From Bartonella rattimassiliensis 15908 (GTDB lineage Bacteria > Pseudomonadota > Alphaproteobacteria > Rhizobiales > Rhizobiaceae), in the NCBI RefSeq assembly GCF_000278215.1, contig NZ_JH725069.1, forward strand, positions 117,359-181,358: DNA of 64,000 nucleotides. The letters run 5' to 3'. A program made the position numbers and the translations under genes. This document shows positions 29,027 to 38,981 of this stretch, piece after piece. Numbering within the stretch: the stretch's first letter is position 1; each line of letters opens with the position of its first letter. The notes under the pieces are model-generated. The model had not been told where the DNA came from. It ran no database searches and saw nothing but the letters and a program-made list of their open reading frames with translations.

Positions 29027-29728
29027 ATGCGCGTATTATTAATTGAAGATGATAGAGCAATTACTCAAAGTATTGAGTTGATGCTAAAGTCAGCCAATTT
29101 TAATGTTTATATTACTGATCTGGGTGAAGAAGGTATCGATTTAGGCAAACTTTATGATTATGATATCATTTTGCTTGATCTGAATCTTCCTGACATGTCA
29201 GGGTATGATGTTTTGCGGACTCTAAGGTTAGCAAAAATAAAAACTCCTGTTCTTATTCTTTCTGGTATGAATGCTATTGAAGATAAGGTTCGTGGCTTTG
29301 GCTTTGGAGCAGACGATTATATGACGAAGCCTTTCCACAAGGATGAGCTCATTGCGCGTATCCATGCAGTTGTTCGTCGTTCTAAAGGGCATGCGCAATC
29401 GGTTATTGTTACCGGTGATCTCACCGTTAACCTTGATGCAAAAACTGTCGAAGTTGCAGGACGCCCTGTTCATTTAACTGGTAAAGAGTACCAAATGCTA
29501 GAGCTTTTGTCTTTACGCAAAGGCACAACACTTACCAAAGAAATGTTTCTCAATCACCTCTATGGTGGAATGGATGAACCAGAGCTGAAAATTATCGATG
29601 TTTTTATCTGTAAATTGCGGAAAAAATTGGAAGCGGTGTCTTCTAATGTAAATTACATTGATACAGTTTGGGGACGTGGTTATGTGTTACGTGATCCAGT
29701 TGAAGAAAATGTACGAAAAACCGCTTAA
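29027..29728 (+). CDS. ctrA: Cell-cycle response regulator CtrA
   Basis: A 233-residue OmpR-type regulator. The receiver domain has E7-D8-D9, the phosphoacceptor D51 ([13 protein letters not shown]) and the conserved K of M-T-K-P-F. The winged-helix domain carries [18 protein letters not shown] and [10 protein letters not shown]. The D51 numbering and both signatures match CtrA. It activates or represses division, envelope and motility genes and silences the replication origin in alphaproteobacteria. It receives phosphate through CckA and ChpT; chpT is next door. Confidence 0.97.
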   Translation: MRVLLIEDDRAITQSIELMLKSANFNVYITDLGEEGIDLGKLYDYDIILLDLNLPDMSGYDVLRTLRLAKIKTPVLILSGMNAIEDKVRGFGFGADDYMTKPFHKDELIARIHAVVRRSKGHAQSVIVTGDLTVNLDAKTVEVAGRPVHLTGKEYQMLELLSLRKGTTLTKEMFLNHLYGGMDEPELKIIDVFICKLRKKLEAVSSNVNYIDTVWGRGYVLRDPVEENVRKTA

Positions 29729-29748
29729 GCAGTGAAAATAAACATTGT

Positions 29749-29781
29749 AAAATCTCGGGGTATAGCGGACCGAGATTTTTT
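29749..29781 (+). terminator. Rho-independent terminator after ctrA
   Basis: AATCTCGG at 29751-29758 pairs with CCGAGATT at 29770-29777, with T-rich sequence to 29781. It lies about 20 bases past the ctrA stop. Confidence 0.85.
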
Positions 29782-29937
29782 CTCTGTTAAAAATAAAAGC
29801 TTGCACACGAAAAATCTTATATAGAAAGCGCTTAAAGCTTAAGAAGTAAGCAGACCTTATTTCAAATATAATCTTATCGCTTGTAACTTCAATCGAAGCC
29901 ATTTTTCCCTAACACGGCTTAAGCGCTTCTCTCTTAT

Positions 29938-30576
29938 TCAAAGCTTTTTGATACTTTCTAAAACAATCCTACAATCTCTTTCATCAATATTTATTTTCAT
30001 CTCTGTCATCTGAGCTAGTAACATTGTGTAATAAAATTGGATGACATGTGCGTCAATAAGCTCTTCTTGAGCTTCTCCATGGTATAACGCAAGAAAATGT
30101 GGAGGAATGTGTAAGGTTTTACCAAAAATCTCGAATCGAAAAGAACGTTTATTTTCCGCTTGCAGAATCATAACAACAATTTCACCACCACGAGAAACTG
30201 TTGCATTTGCAATCAATAACAAATTAAGCAAAAGTTTAATTTCATCTTTTTGTAGCAAAAAAGAAGGGGCTTGCCATTTTAAAGTTGCTTTTTCTTCTTT
30301 CATGTATTGTTGAGCAACCTGTTCTGCAGCCCGTGTATCTATTTGTCCTCCACTTGCACCAGCAAAACCAAAAGCTAATCGCGCAAACTGTAGACGTGCA
30401 GAAGCACTTGCAACAGATAAACGCACTAATTGTAAAACATCTTCTTCGTCTCCTCCATCATCATAAAGCTCCATTGCATTTTGAATAGCCCCTACAGGTG
30501 AAATCAAATCATGGCAAATACGACTACAAAGCAAAGCAGCAAGATCCATAGGCTTCAAAGAAATATCTAACGTCAT
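29938..30576 (-). CDS. chpT: Histidine phosphotransferase ChpT
   Basis: A 212-residue protein. L-C-S-R-I-C-H22-D-L-I-S-P-V-G-A-I-Q-N-A-M-E near the N-terminus is the ChpT phosphohistidine motif. The rest is a degenerate histidine-kinase-like fold (L-L-L-N-L-L-L-I-A-N-A, G-G-E-I-V-V) without ATP-binding boxes, as expected. ChpT passes phosphate from the kinase CckA to CtrA and CpdR. It converges on ctrA across a terminator. Its place beside ctrA, sciP and the fliJ-like gene is typical of Rhizobiales. Confidence 0.93.
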   Translation of the reverse strand: MTLDISLKPMDLAALLCSRICHDLISPVGAIQNAMELYDDGGDEEDVLQLVRLSVASASARLQFARLAFGFAGASGGQIDTRAAEQVAQQYMKEEKATLKWQAPSFLLQKDEIKLLLNLLLIANATVSRGGEIVVMILQAENKRSFRFEIFGKTLHIPPHFLALYHGEAQEELIDAHVIQFYYTMLLAQMTEMKINIDERDCRIVLESIKKL

Positions 30577-30793
30577 AATGATTGAAAACTCCTAGATTCA
30601 AAAAAACAAACTTTATTTTAAAGAAAAACTCTTAATATCTGATGCATAATAGGAAACATTACCAATCATGCTAAAAAATTTTCAGAAATAAATTCAAGAA
30701 TTTAAATAACCTTACATTTTATTTTTTTATTTGAATAGAATGAAAATCCTAATATTATCTTTTTATTTGTCACGAATGAAAGGAGAAAACTTT

Positions 30794-31390
30794 ATGGCTC
30801 TCTCTCTTCTAAAATACTGGTACAAAAATATTATATCTTTAATTTTCCTTTTATTGATCACCATAAACACTGCATATGCTCAACTAAAACCGATAGAACA
30901 AAACGAACCTCATTATTCACTCCAAGAAATTATTGATTCTGGTCATATTTTTTTTGGCAAAACAACCAGCGGTCTAGCAGTTGCCATTCAAAATATTTTT
31001 TCACAATACGGTTATCCCAATGCCTATATTTTAGGGCAAGAAGCTTCCGGTGCCTTTTTTGCAGGCTTAACCTATGGCGAAGGAACGGTTTTTAGCAAAA
31101 GCTATGGCCAGCATAAAGTTTTTTGGCAAGGTCCCTCAGTAGGATGGGATTTTGGTGGCCAAGGCTCGCGTTTAATGATCTTAGTTTACGATCTTAATAG
31201 TATAAATAATTTATGGGGACGCTATGGTGGTATTTCAGGTTCGGCCTATTTAATTGCAGGTGTTGGTTTTCATGTTCTCAAATACCATAATACTTTGTTA
31301 ATTCCAATACGTACAGGAATCGGTGCACGCCTTGGTATCAATATAGGGTATTTAAAATTAACACCTAAACCGACATGGAATCCGTTCTAA
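30794..31390 (+). CDS. EipA-like DUF1134 periplasmic protein
   Basis: A 198-residue protein from ATG 30794, chosen because AGGAG lies 8 bases upstream; the frame is open to 30731 but without a better site. A signal peptide of about 29 residues ends T-A-Y-A. The mature part shows Y-S-L-Q-E-I-I-D-S-G-H-x-F-F-G, Y-G-E-G and V-G-W-D-F-G-G-Q-G-S-R, all features of DUF1134. The family founder EipA of Brucella is a CtrA-regulated envelope-stress and virulence factor (known). Here it lies just beyond chpT, which makes the same regulation plausible. No CtrA box is visible to me. Confidence 0.87.
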   Translation: MALSLLKYWYKNIISLIFLLLITINTAYAQLKPIEQNEPHYSLQEIIDSGHIFFGKTTSGLAVAIQNIFSQYGYPNAYILGQEASGAFFAGLTYGEGTVFSKSYGQHKVFWQGPSVGWDFGGQGSRLMILVYDLNSINNLWGRYGGISGSAYLIAGVGFHVLKYHNTLLIPIRTGIGARLGINIGYLKLTPKPTWNPF

Positions 31391-31418
31391 ACGGTTTCTT
31401 ATTTGCAATAGGGATATT

Positions 31419-31805
31419 ATGTTTATTCAATCGTTTCTTTTTTTTATTCTTGGAGTTGCCACTACTTCTTGGTTACTGGTGCTTTTGTCTCCTCTTATTT
31501 GGCGTAAAGCCGTTCATTTTGCGTATAAAGATGTTTGTGCGAAAATTCCATTATCACTTGCGGAAATAGAAGCAAACCACGATTTTCTTCGTGCACAACA
31601 TGCTGTAGAATTAGCAAACAACCAACAAAAATACGAATCTTTGCAAAAAAAATATGCCCAACAGAAAATACAACTAAGCCAAGTGACAGAACAGCTTTAT
31701 CGTCTATACCTCCCCACACAAGACACGCCCACCAAAGAAGCTATAGCAATCAAACAAAATATTGCCACAACAAACACTTTCAAGGAAAAGCAAAATGATG
31801 CGTGA
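31419..31805 (+). CDS. Membrane-anchored coiled-coil protein, unknown
   Basis: A 128-residue protein with one N-terminal membrane helix (about residues 5-27, ending near S-P-L-I-W-R). The long helical part is rich in Q, K and E, with E-S-L-Q-K-K-Y-A-Q-Q-K-I-Q-L-S-Q-V-T-E-Q-L-Y-R-L. It follows eipA by 28 bases in the same direction and overlaps the next gene, so it is probably cotranscribed. The family is not recognised. It may support the envelope functions of its neighbour (inference from position only). Confidence 0.7.
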   Translation: MFIQSFLFFILGVATTSWLLVLLSPLIWRKAVHFAYKDVCAKIPLSLAEIEANHDFLRAQHAVELANNQQKYESLQKKYAQQKIQLSQVTEQLYRLYLPTQDTPTKEAIAIKQNIATTNTFKEKQNDA

Positions 31806-32055
31806 AAAAATTGCCCACTATCAGCGACGTTTACAAGAAATCCAAACTTATGAGCTTGACACAAGGGATAACCGCCAACTGGTGGAGGAACTACGTGAAG
31901 AAACAAAAGAACTCGCAGCAACATTAGCAGCTCACATAGCGTTACAAGAGGGTAATACATCACCCATCAACACACTCATTCAAAACTCTACAAGCAAAAA
32001 TGACCTAGCATCACGTATTCGCGAAAAAATAAATTTTCTCTCCTCCTCCCCCTGA
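31795..32055 (+). CDS. Small charged coiled-coil protein, unknown
   Basis: An 86-residue protein from ATG 31795, with AAGGAAAAG upstream; a frame-open extension to 31762 lacks a ribosome site. It overlaps the preceding gene by 11 bases, which implies translational coupling. Residues about 5-50 are helical with a heptad pattern (Y-Q-R-R-L-Q-E-I-Q, L-V-E-E-L-R-E-E-T-K-E-L). There is no signal or membrane segment. I recognise no family. Confidence 0.65.
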   Translation: MMREKIAHYQRRLQEIQTYELDTRDNRQLVEELREETKELAATLAAHIALQEGNTSPINTLIQNSTSKNDLASRIREKINFLSSSP

Positions 32056-32405
32056 ACTAATCCCCAAATCTCCTTAAATAAGTTATCTTTTAGAACATCT
32101 TAAATGAGGAGTAAAATCAACAAAGGTTCATTGTAAGTCTCATAACCTAAATACTTTTTATTTAAGCATAATTTTCTCGCTAAGCTAAAAGACAGAGTTT
32201 CTGCCCCCACACCGTTTTATAAAAAATCTATCTTTTTTAAGCATATTCACCTTCCTTTTCATATCACAGTCTTAAAAAACAGCATTTCATAAGCCCTAAG
32301 AAGAATATACTTTTAAAATACCTGTCACACGCTCTAACAAAAAACCTCTTTTAAGATGGAACATCAATAAAGCTTTTACATAGTTTTAAAGATAAAAGCA
32401 TTCTC
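32056..32405. other. Convergent intergenic spacer
   Basis: Lies between convergent genes and should contain both terminators, but I see no strong hairpin with T-run. No gene is visible. Confidence 0.45.
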
Positions 32406-33524
32406 TCAAGAGTGATAAAAATCTTTTATTTTCTGGATAATCATATCTTGATCCGTTTGTGTCAAATAAGGATGCATTGGTAAACTTAACACACTCTCTC
32501 CTAAAGACTCTGATACAGAAAGAGAATCTTTTACATAAGGAAAATGTTTATAAGCTGACTGCTGATGTAAAGGAGTTTTATAATAAATCATTGTAGGGAT
32601 AGAGTTTTTTTGTAAAAAATCTTTTAATTTATCACGCTCTTTTACCTTAATCGTATATTGTGCATAAGCAGAACGAATATTTTCTCCTATTTCTGGAACT
32701 GTAACAATATCTCTTAAACCATTGGAATAGCGTTGAGCAATTTCTACACGCTTTTCCATTTCATCTTCAAAAATCACAAACTTTTCCAGTAAAATTGCAG
32801 CCTGAATGCTATCAAGACGTGAATTCATACCAATCCGTACATTATCATATTGTGTTTCACCTTTACCATGAAATAAAATAGAACGTAAAAGTTCTGCTAA
32901 ATGGTCATCATTGGTCATCATAGCGCCTCCATCGCCATAACATCCTAATGGTTTTGCGGGATAAAAACTTGTTGCTGCCACCTCACCAAAAGCACCGCAC
33001 ATAGTCCTCCCGCTTTTTCCCCCCATAGATTGGGCTGCATCTTCAATTACAAAAAGGTTTTCTTTTGCTGCCACTTGAGCAATTTTCACATAGTCAGCAG
33101 GAAGTCCAAACAAATCAACAGCAATAATAGCCTTTGGCTTTAGCCGCCCCTCTTTTTTAACCATTTTTATTGCCTGAGAAAGTTTTTCAACATCAATATT
33201 GAATGTATCAGGTAAAACATCGACAAAAACGGGCTCTGCCCCTACCAAAGCAACTACTTCGGCCGTTGCAGAAAACGTAAAACTAGGACAAAACACAGCA
33301 TCACCTTGACCGATATTTTTAGCCATGAGAGGCATCTTCAAAGCATCTGTTCCATTAGCACATGCAATCACATGTTTAACCCCAAGATACTCTGCTAATT
33401 TCTCTTCAAATTCTGTTACTTTTGGCCCCAAAATATACTTACCACTAGCAATCACCTGCACAATTGCAGAATTAATTTTATCTTCAATACGCGCACGCTG
33501 CGCCCCAAGGTCGATGAATTGCAT
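32406..33524 (-). CDS. DegT/DnrJ-type sugar-nucleotide aminotransferase
   Basis: A 372-residue protein from ATG 33522-33524, selected because GGAG is 6 bases upstream. It is a PLP-dependent aspartate-aminotransferase-fold enzyme: A-N-G-T-D-A-L near residue 60, F-C-P-S-F-T-F-S-A-T-A-E, D-L-F-G-L-P-A-D and E-D-A-A-Q-S-M-G. S-F-Y-P-A-K-P-L-G-C-Y-G-D-G-G contains the Schiff-base lysine. It transaminates a keto-sugar nucleotide for surface polysaccharide. The paired upstream oxidoreductase (WlbA-like) suggests a WlbC/WbpE role making a 3-amino sugar uronate. The substrate is inferred. Confidence 0.93.
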   Translation of the reverse strand: MQFIDLGAQRARIEDKINSAIVQVIASGKYILGPKVTEFEEKLAEYLGVKHVIACANGTDALKMPLMAKNIGQGDAVFCPSFTFSATAEVVALVGAEPVFVDVLPDTFNIDVEKLSQAIKMVKKEGRLKPKAIIAVDLFGLPADYVKIAQVAAKENLFVIEDAAQSMGGKSGRTMCGAFGEVAATSFYPAKPLGCYGDGGAMMTNDDHLAELLRSILFHGKGETQYDNVRIGMNSRLDSIQAAILLEKFVIFEDEMEKRVEIAQRYSNGLRDIVTVPEIGENIRSAYAQYTIKVKERDKLKDFLQKNSIPTMIYYKTPLHQQSAYKHFPYVKDSLSVSESLGESVLSLPMHPYLTQTDQDMIIQKIKDFYHS

Positions 33525-33587
33525 ATTAACTCCATTGATCATCACAAGAGTGCAAAAGCGCCCCCTCTCTTTTTTATCTATAATATT

Positions 33588-34550
33588 TTATTTATAATGA
33601 TTGACACCAGCAGCTGTTAAAATTCGTAAAACTGCAATAGCATCATCACCATTTGTACGAGGTGATTGACGCGTTTTAATACAATGCAAAAAGTGCTGTA
33701 ATTCGCGAGTAAGCGGCAAATCTTCACCAACATCAATGTAATTCAGCTCATCCATACTAAAATCCTGTTCTTGCTTCTCTTTCCAAATTGCAAAATTGTG
33801 CATTGCCAATTTACGGTTCCATGGTTCCATATCATCAAAAACGAGCATAGCCTTTGTGCCAATAACGATTAAACGCCTTTCACGATAAGGGCAAAGCCGT
33901 GAAGTAAAAAGATGACTACGCACACCATTTGGAAAAGTCATATGAACATGAGAAAAATCAGAAATCTGATCAACGACAGCAGCTCCCTCCCCCTGAATTT
34001 TGCAAGGTTCACATTCTGTCAACGTCAAAATCATTGAAAGATCATGAGGGGCAAGATCCCATAAAGCATCACTGTGTGTATGAAATTTTCCAAAGCCTAA
34101 TCTATGAGAATAAATATATCGTACATCCCCCAATTCTCCTTTTTTCACCAATTCACACATTTTTTCAAAAGCCGGATGAAATCGCAAAATATGGCCCACC
34201 ATAAAAATCCGCTTATAAGCATCAGCCTCCTGAACTTGGCGTTTAGCATCAGCAACATTTAGGGCTATTGGTTTTTCCACCAAAACATCCTTCCCATTTT
34301 TAACAGCACGCAGCACATTTTGTGTATGAAATTGTGGAGGCAACGCTAATACCAGTGCATCAATATCTCGATGAGCAAAAAGATCATCTGGTGTCATGAC
34401 TTCTACACCATACATCTTTGCAAAACGAACAGCACGATCACTATCAATATCAGAAACTGCTGCTAAAACTCCAAGAGAGTAGAGTGTTTTTATATGATTT
34501 CCACCCCAATGACCGCATCCTAAAACCGCTACACGTGGCACCATTTTCAC
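33588..34550 (-). CDS. Gfo/Idh/MocA-family NAD-dependent sugar dehydrogenase
   Basis: A 320-residue protein. The Rossmann motif V-A-V-L-G-C-G-H-W-G-G-N-H begins at residue 7, E-K-P-I-A-L-N carries the conserved lysine of the family, and V-G-H-I-L-R-F-H-P-A with D-L-A-P-H-D-L-S-M-I complete the substrate site. The length fits WlbA/WbpB-like dehydrogenases, which oxidise C3 of UDP-N-acetylhexuronate. It lies 63 bases upstream of the aminotransferase in the same direction, so the two steps are probably one operon. The exact sugar cannot be read from the sequence. Confidence 0.92.
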   Translation of the reverse strand: MKMVPRVAVLGCGHWGGNHIKTLYSLGVLAAVSDIDSDRAVRFAKMYGVEVMTPDDLFAHRDIDALVLALPPQFHTQNVLRAVKNGKDVLVEKPIALNVADAKRQVQEADAYKRIFMVGHILRFHPAFEKMCELVKKGELGDVRYIYSHRLGFGKFHTHSDALWDLAPHDLSMILTLTECEPCKIQGEGAAVVDQISDFSHVHMTFPNGVRSHLFTSRLCPYRERRLIVIGTKAMLVFDDMEPWNRKLAMHNFAIWKEKQEQDFSMDELNYIDVGEDLPLTRELQHFLHCIKTRQSPRTNGDDAIAVLRILTAAGVNHYK

Positions 34551-34703
34551 GCCTTACCTTACTTTATCCTCTAAAATCACATTTTTACATATCGAGGATA
34601 AAATAGAATGACAAGAAAAAAGCTTAAAAACGATGCTTGACATCTTACTATTCTACCCCTTATATCCGCAGAAGGTGGAATATTGTAGTAATTTTTTTGT
34701 TTT

Positions 34704-34780
34704 GGCGGAGTAGCTCAGTAGGTTAGAGCAGAGGAATCATAATCCTTGTGTCGGGGGTTCAAATCCCTCCTCCGCTACCA
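34704..34780 (+). tRNA. tRNA-Met (CAT), elongator type
   Basis: GGCGGAG at the 5' end pairs with CTCCGCT at the 3' end, with CCA encoded at 34778-34780, 77 bases total. The D-arm is TAGCTCAGTAGGTTAGAGC, the anticodon loop ATCATAA gives CAT, and the T-arm carries GGTTCAAATCC. The acceptor and the GTGTC variable loop resemble alphaproteobacterial elongator tRNA-Met. Confidence 0.95.
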
Positions 34781-35649
34781 TTTTTTCAAAATAGTTTTCA
34801 TAATATCTCTTTTGTATAATAACTGTAGCTTGTCAGCAGGTTTTACATAATTTTACAGCAAGTTTTGCATTAATTTATTTTTTTCAAAGTTTTTTTAAGA
34901 TCTCAGAGAACCTTCAGAGCTCTATCAAAACCTTCCCTTATTTTTACCATGAAAACGCACTTTTTTCTAATTTTCGGTAATTTTTGCAATTTTAGATGTC
35001 AAAATCCATTAAAAAAACACGCATTTAATGCTAAATTTTATACATAAAAACAATAAATTACTACCTATTCTACCCTCATCCTTTCTTTTCTCATCCAGTA
35101 CAAAACACACTGTCAAACGACATATAAAAAGGCTTATTCTTTATTGGCTCTAAAATGATAGAATCCCTCCCTTTTCAGAAAAGATACAACAACCGACAAA
35201 CATGTGTTGTTTTTGGTACACTCCCTTGCTTTGATGTCACAAATCATACATGAATGGACAACCAATGCACAAATACCCTTGTGTTTTTTTTAACACTGCT
35301 TTTCTCATTTCTAGCGCCTTTTCTATTCCGTATTTCTTAGCCATACCCCATTGAATATTGGCATCAAAGAATATCTGCCCTGAATAAAAACCTCATAAAC
35401 GCAACGCCCCACCTCTCATAATATGATCCTAAATATTAAAAACTCATTTTTTAAATATACTTAACTAAAAATACATTATACTAAATTAAATATTCCACAG
35501 TTTAATATACATTTAAATTTAAATTTGATAAACAAAGAAAAAAATTATCGAAATTGCGCTTTATTAGACACAAAGAAATATCTATTTTCTGTTCTTCTTT
35601 TAAAGAATGCGGGGAAATAAATATTGGGAGCTTTAAAAGGAGAGTATTC
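34781..35649. other. Spacer upstream of the autotransporter
   Basis: No supported gene. The last bases hold the autotransporter ribosome site (AAAAGGAGAG at 35636-35645). An open frame continues upstream from the autotransporter start to 35554 but lacks signal-peptide character and a ribosome site. Confidence 0.5.
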
Positions 35650-38600
35650 GTGTATAAAAAATTCCTTCTGTCATCTATAGCAACAGCAGCAATGATGCTA
35701 TTTAACATCCAAATCAATGCGCATGCTGAATCTCTTGAAGTTTCTGGGAGTAAAAAAGAAGTCAGCGATGGCACCTATGAGACACTTCATACCCTAAAAG
35801 ATGGTCAAATCTTCGGAAACCATTTAACAGTAATTGGTAATAAAGAAACAAATATAAATTTCCTCCACGGCTCTAAAAACTATGTTGTGATCGCTGAAGG
35901 CTCTAATAGTACAATTGAATTACTGAATGGTTCAATCATCAAGGGAATTGATTCTGCTATCCGCTTCGGTCTTGAAACAAAAAATGGTGGCACAATCAAA
36001 ATGACTGGTGGATCTATTACCGTTTCCAACACTGGCGCAGAATTTATTGATAGTAAAGGCAACAAACTGGATAGTATCACAATATCGAGTGATAAAAACG
36101 ATGCACCACTGGTAGTTGGAGTAGCAGCGCATGACAGCAGTCAAGTCACTTTAGAAAATGTAAAAATTACTCAAGCGAGAACTGCTATCATTGCAACTAA
36201 CGATTCTAAAATAACAATTTCTAAAGGATCATTTGATGGAACTGTAGCTTCTCAGAACCATGGCACAATCAAAATGACTGGTGGGAAAATAACCTCAAAA
36301 AAAACAGCATTATCGGCAAACACAGGTGGACATATTGACACCACGAATGTTTTTCTAACAACAAATGGCAAAGGAAGCGGTGCAATTGCACATGGTACTG
36401 ACAGCACAATTAAATTACATGGCAATACAGAAATTAACAATACTTTGGACGGTCTTGGAGCCTTTAGTGGTGGTAAAATCATTAGCGAAAATTTAACGAT
36501 AAGCTTTAATAAAGCAATTGATCAAAACTCCGAGGAAGATCGCTCTGGTGTATCGGTAACAGGATCTAGTAGTATAATTGAGTTAACAGGCAAAACAATT
36601 ATTAAAAATGTTGATGAAGGTTTCTATGTAGACGATGGGGGTAAAATCATTAGCGGAGATTTAACAATGATCGGTGATGAATCCAAAAAAATGACTGTTG
36701 GTGTAAACGTTGCAGAGCTTGGTAGTCTGATCGAATTAAATGGTAAAACAACCATTCAAAACTTTGATATGGGTCTTACTGCAGGAAATAACAGCACGAT
36801 TAAGATGATTAATGGTAATGTAGAAAATGAAATAAAAGCAAAAACAATGGCGCTATCAGTAATATCGGGTGGACATATTGATCTTACAAATGTCTCTGTA
36901 GCAGCAGAAATCAGTGGCTTGCAGTTTATAGATTTCCTTGAAACCAAACCAAATGATCCACCAAAACATCAAAGTAATGAAATCAATTTAACCAATGCAG
37001 ATATTCACATTGACAATGGCACAGGAATTCTCATTGGAGCTATTGCTAAAAAGAGTACTGAAGATATTCAAAACTTATCAATCGGTACACTTAATCTTAA
37101 CAACTCAGAAATCCATACCGATGTATTATTAGATGATGGTATTTTTTGGAACAAAACTTCTTGGAATGATAAAATTGTGTGGAATGATAAAGAAGTTGAA
37201 GAAATATCAAATGGCAACTTCACATTAAATGCTGATCATTCTACTTTAGAGGGCAGAGCAAACATTGCACAAGAAAGAAACGTACGCTTTGATCTGAAAA
37301 ATAATACAAAATGGACGTTGAAGATCAGCAATAATGAAAAAGATGCTGATGGCAATCTGCTTGATATTGCCCAAAGATCTCGTTCTGATATTTCCACGCT
37401 TAATCTCGATAACAGCTCCATTATTTTTAATAAGCAAGAAGATCATTACCAAACATTGCATATAGGATCTGGTAAACCAGATACGCAAACCGTCTACACT
37501 GCAGTCAATAATGCAAAGATTTACTTCAACGCAAAATGGAATGATGGCGCAGCAATAGCTAATCAAAAAACCGATAGACTTTTGATCAATGGAAACATCT
37601 CGGGCAACACATCAGTTTATGTTAATTTAGAAAAAAACAATGTTAAAGCAAATACCTCTGCCGCTCCTAATGTACGTGGTCTTTCACTCATTCAAGTTTC
37701 TGGAAAAGCAACCGAATCCTCTTTCAAACTAGTAAATGGCTATATGACAATAGATGGTTCTCCAGATATGTATACACTACGTGCCTATGGACCAGAGTCA
37801 AGCCAAGGTAAAGCCAACATTGAGCAAAACCTATTTGATAAAAAGAATGAAAACTTCTGGGATTTCCGTTTACAACCCGTGCTACTTGGCTCCAATCCTG
37901 ATTCAAATCCTGATCCTAATTCAAATATGTATACCCCTGTACCACAAACAGCTAGTTACTTAGTCATGCCAAACGTTCTCTTCTATACGGGATTAACTGA
38001 TATAGCCAAACAAAATGCGCTTTTAGCCGATATGAGAACATCTGTTTTGAGAAAAGAAGAAGATAAACAGACCAATTTCTTCCTCTACACTTATGGAAAC
38101 ACAGGAACCTTAGCTTCTGAACGTGGACCTCTCAAATACGGTTATGGCGCTGATATTCGTTATGCGGCTCTGCAAGCTGGCATTACATTGATGGAAAATG
38201 AGGGACAAAACACCACCACGCGTTTTGGCCTTGTAAGCAGCTATGGGCAACTATCATTCACACCGAAAGATATAGCAGATGCCGGTAAGAGCATACTGGA
38301 TAAATGGTCACTAACAGCCTACGGCAACATACACCATAACAATAGTCTCTATATTGATACACTCTTATCCTATGGGATGATAAAAGGAAATATCACCAAT
38401 GCTCTCATTGGTGAAACCGCAAAGTTGAACGATACTAAAATGTTGAGTATCTCCACCACTGTTGGCAAAGAATTTGCAATCGGAATGGAAGGTTTAACCT
38501 TCGAACCGCAGGCACAACTTGCCTATCAACATTTGATATTTAAGACCATTCACGATGCCGATAATCTTATCATTGATATGAAAAATCCTTCTCAATGGTT

Positions 38601-38892
38601 GTTCCGTGTTGGTGGGTGCTTGACACAAACGATTTCTACTAAAACCAACCGTGCGGTATCTTTCTATGGAAAAGTCAATTTACTCAAAACCTTTGGTGAT
38701 GATAGCAGCATTCATATTGGCAGAGACTTTGACCTTGAACCTACAGATACTTCTCTTGAAGGGGGCATTGGCATCAACGCGCAACTGTCTCGCAATCTCT
38801 CTCTTCATGGTGATGTGAATTATCAACAAAAGCTTCAAAAAACTGGTATCTCTGGAGCAAGCTTTTCAGGCGGTCTACGCTATCAATTTTAA
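35650..38892 (+). CDS. Type V autotransporter with beta-helix passenger
   Basis: A 1080-residue protein from GTG 35650, chosen for GGAG about 9 bases upstream and because it gives a clean 26-residue signal peptide (ending I-N-A-H-A). The passenger, to about residue 760, is a beta-helix made of degenerate repeats such as G-G-T-I-K-M-T-G-G-S-I, H-G-T-I-K-M-T-G-G-K-I and G-G-K-I-I-S-E-N-L-T-I. A pertactin-like segment follows (V-Y-V-N-L-E, S-L-I-Q-V-S-G). The C-terminal about 280 residues form the 12-strand barrel, with alternating hydrophobic strands, F-L-Y-T-Y-G-N-T-G and the terminal aromatic L-R-Y-Q-F. It is a surface protein, probably exposed to the host. Bartonella has several such paralogues; which one this is cannot be told. 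Confidence 0.93.
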   Translation: MYKKFLLSSIATAAMMLFNIQINAHAESLEVSGSKKEVSDGTYETLHTLKDGQIFGNHLTVIGNKETNINFLHGSKNYVVIAEGSNSTIELLNGSIIKGIDSAIRFGLETKNGGTIKMTGGSITVSNTGAEFIDSKGNKLDSITISSDKNDAPLVVGVAAHDSSQVTLENVKITQARTAIIATNDSKITISKGSFDGTVASQNHGTIKMTGGKITSKKTALSANTGGHIDTTNVFLTTNGKGSGAIAHGTDSTIKLHGNTEINNTLDGLGAFSGGKIISENLTISFNKAIDQNSEEDRSGVSVTGSSSIIELTGKTIIKNVDEGFYVDDGGKIISGDLTMIGDESKKMTVGVNVAELGSLIELNGKTTIQNFDMGLTAGNNSTIKMINGNVENEIKAKTMALSVISGGHIDLTNVSVAAEISGLQFIDFLETKPNDPPKHQSNEINLTNADIHIDNGTGILIGAIAKKSTEDIQNLSIGTLNLNNSEIHTDVLLDDGIFWNKTSWNDKIVWNDKEVEEISNGNFTLNADHSTLEGRANIAQERNVRFDLKNNTKWTLKISNNEKDADGNLLDIAQRSRSDISTLNLDNSSIIFNKQEDHYQTLHIGSGKPDTQTVYTAVNNAKIYFNAKWNDGAAIANQKTDRLLINGNISGNTSVYVNLEKNNVKANTSAAPNVRGLSLIQVSGKATESSFKLVNGYMTIDGSPDMYTLRAYGPESSQGKANIEQNLFDKKNENFWDFRLQPVLLGSNPDSNPDPNSNMYTPVPQTASYLVMPNVLFYTGLTDIAKQNALLADMRTSVLRKEEDKQTNFFLYTYGNTGTLASERGPLKYGYGADIRYAALQAGITLMENEGQNTTTRFGLVSSYGQLSFTPKDIADAGKSILDKWSLTAYGNIHHNNSLYIDTLLSYGMIKGNITNALIGETAKLNDTKMLSISTTVGKEFAIGMEGLTFEPQAQLAYQHLIFKTIHDADNLIIDMKNPSQWLFRVGGCLTQTISTKTNRAVSFYGKVNLLKTFGDDSSIHIGRDFDLEPTDTSLEGGIGINAQLSRNLSLHGDVNYQQKLQKTGISGASFSGGLRYQF

Positions 38893-38954
38893 AACAAAGC
38901 CATAAAAAAATAATTCTGTAAAAACAAATGTATTTATTCTGTAAGCATTAACGA

Positions 38955-38981
38955 AAAAGGCAGAACATTATACTGCCTTTT
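38955..38981 (+). terminator. Terminator after the autotransporter
   Basis: AAAAGGCAG at 38955-38963 pairs with CTGCCTTTT at 38973-38981 around a 9-base loop; the T-run is short. Confidence 0.65.
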
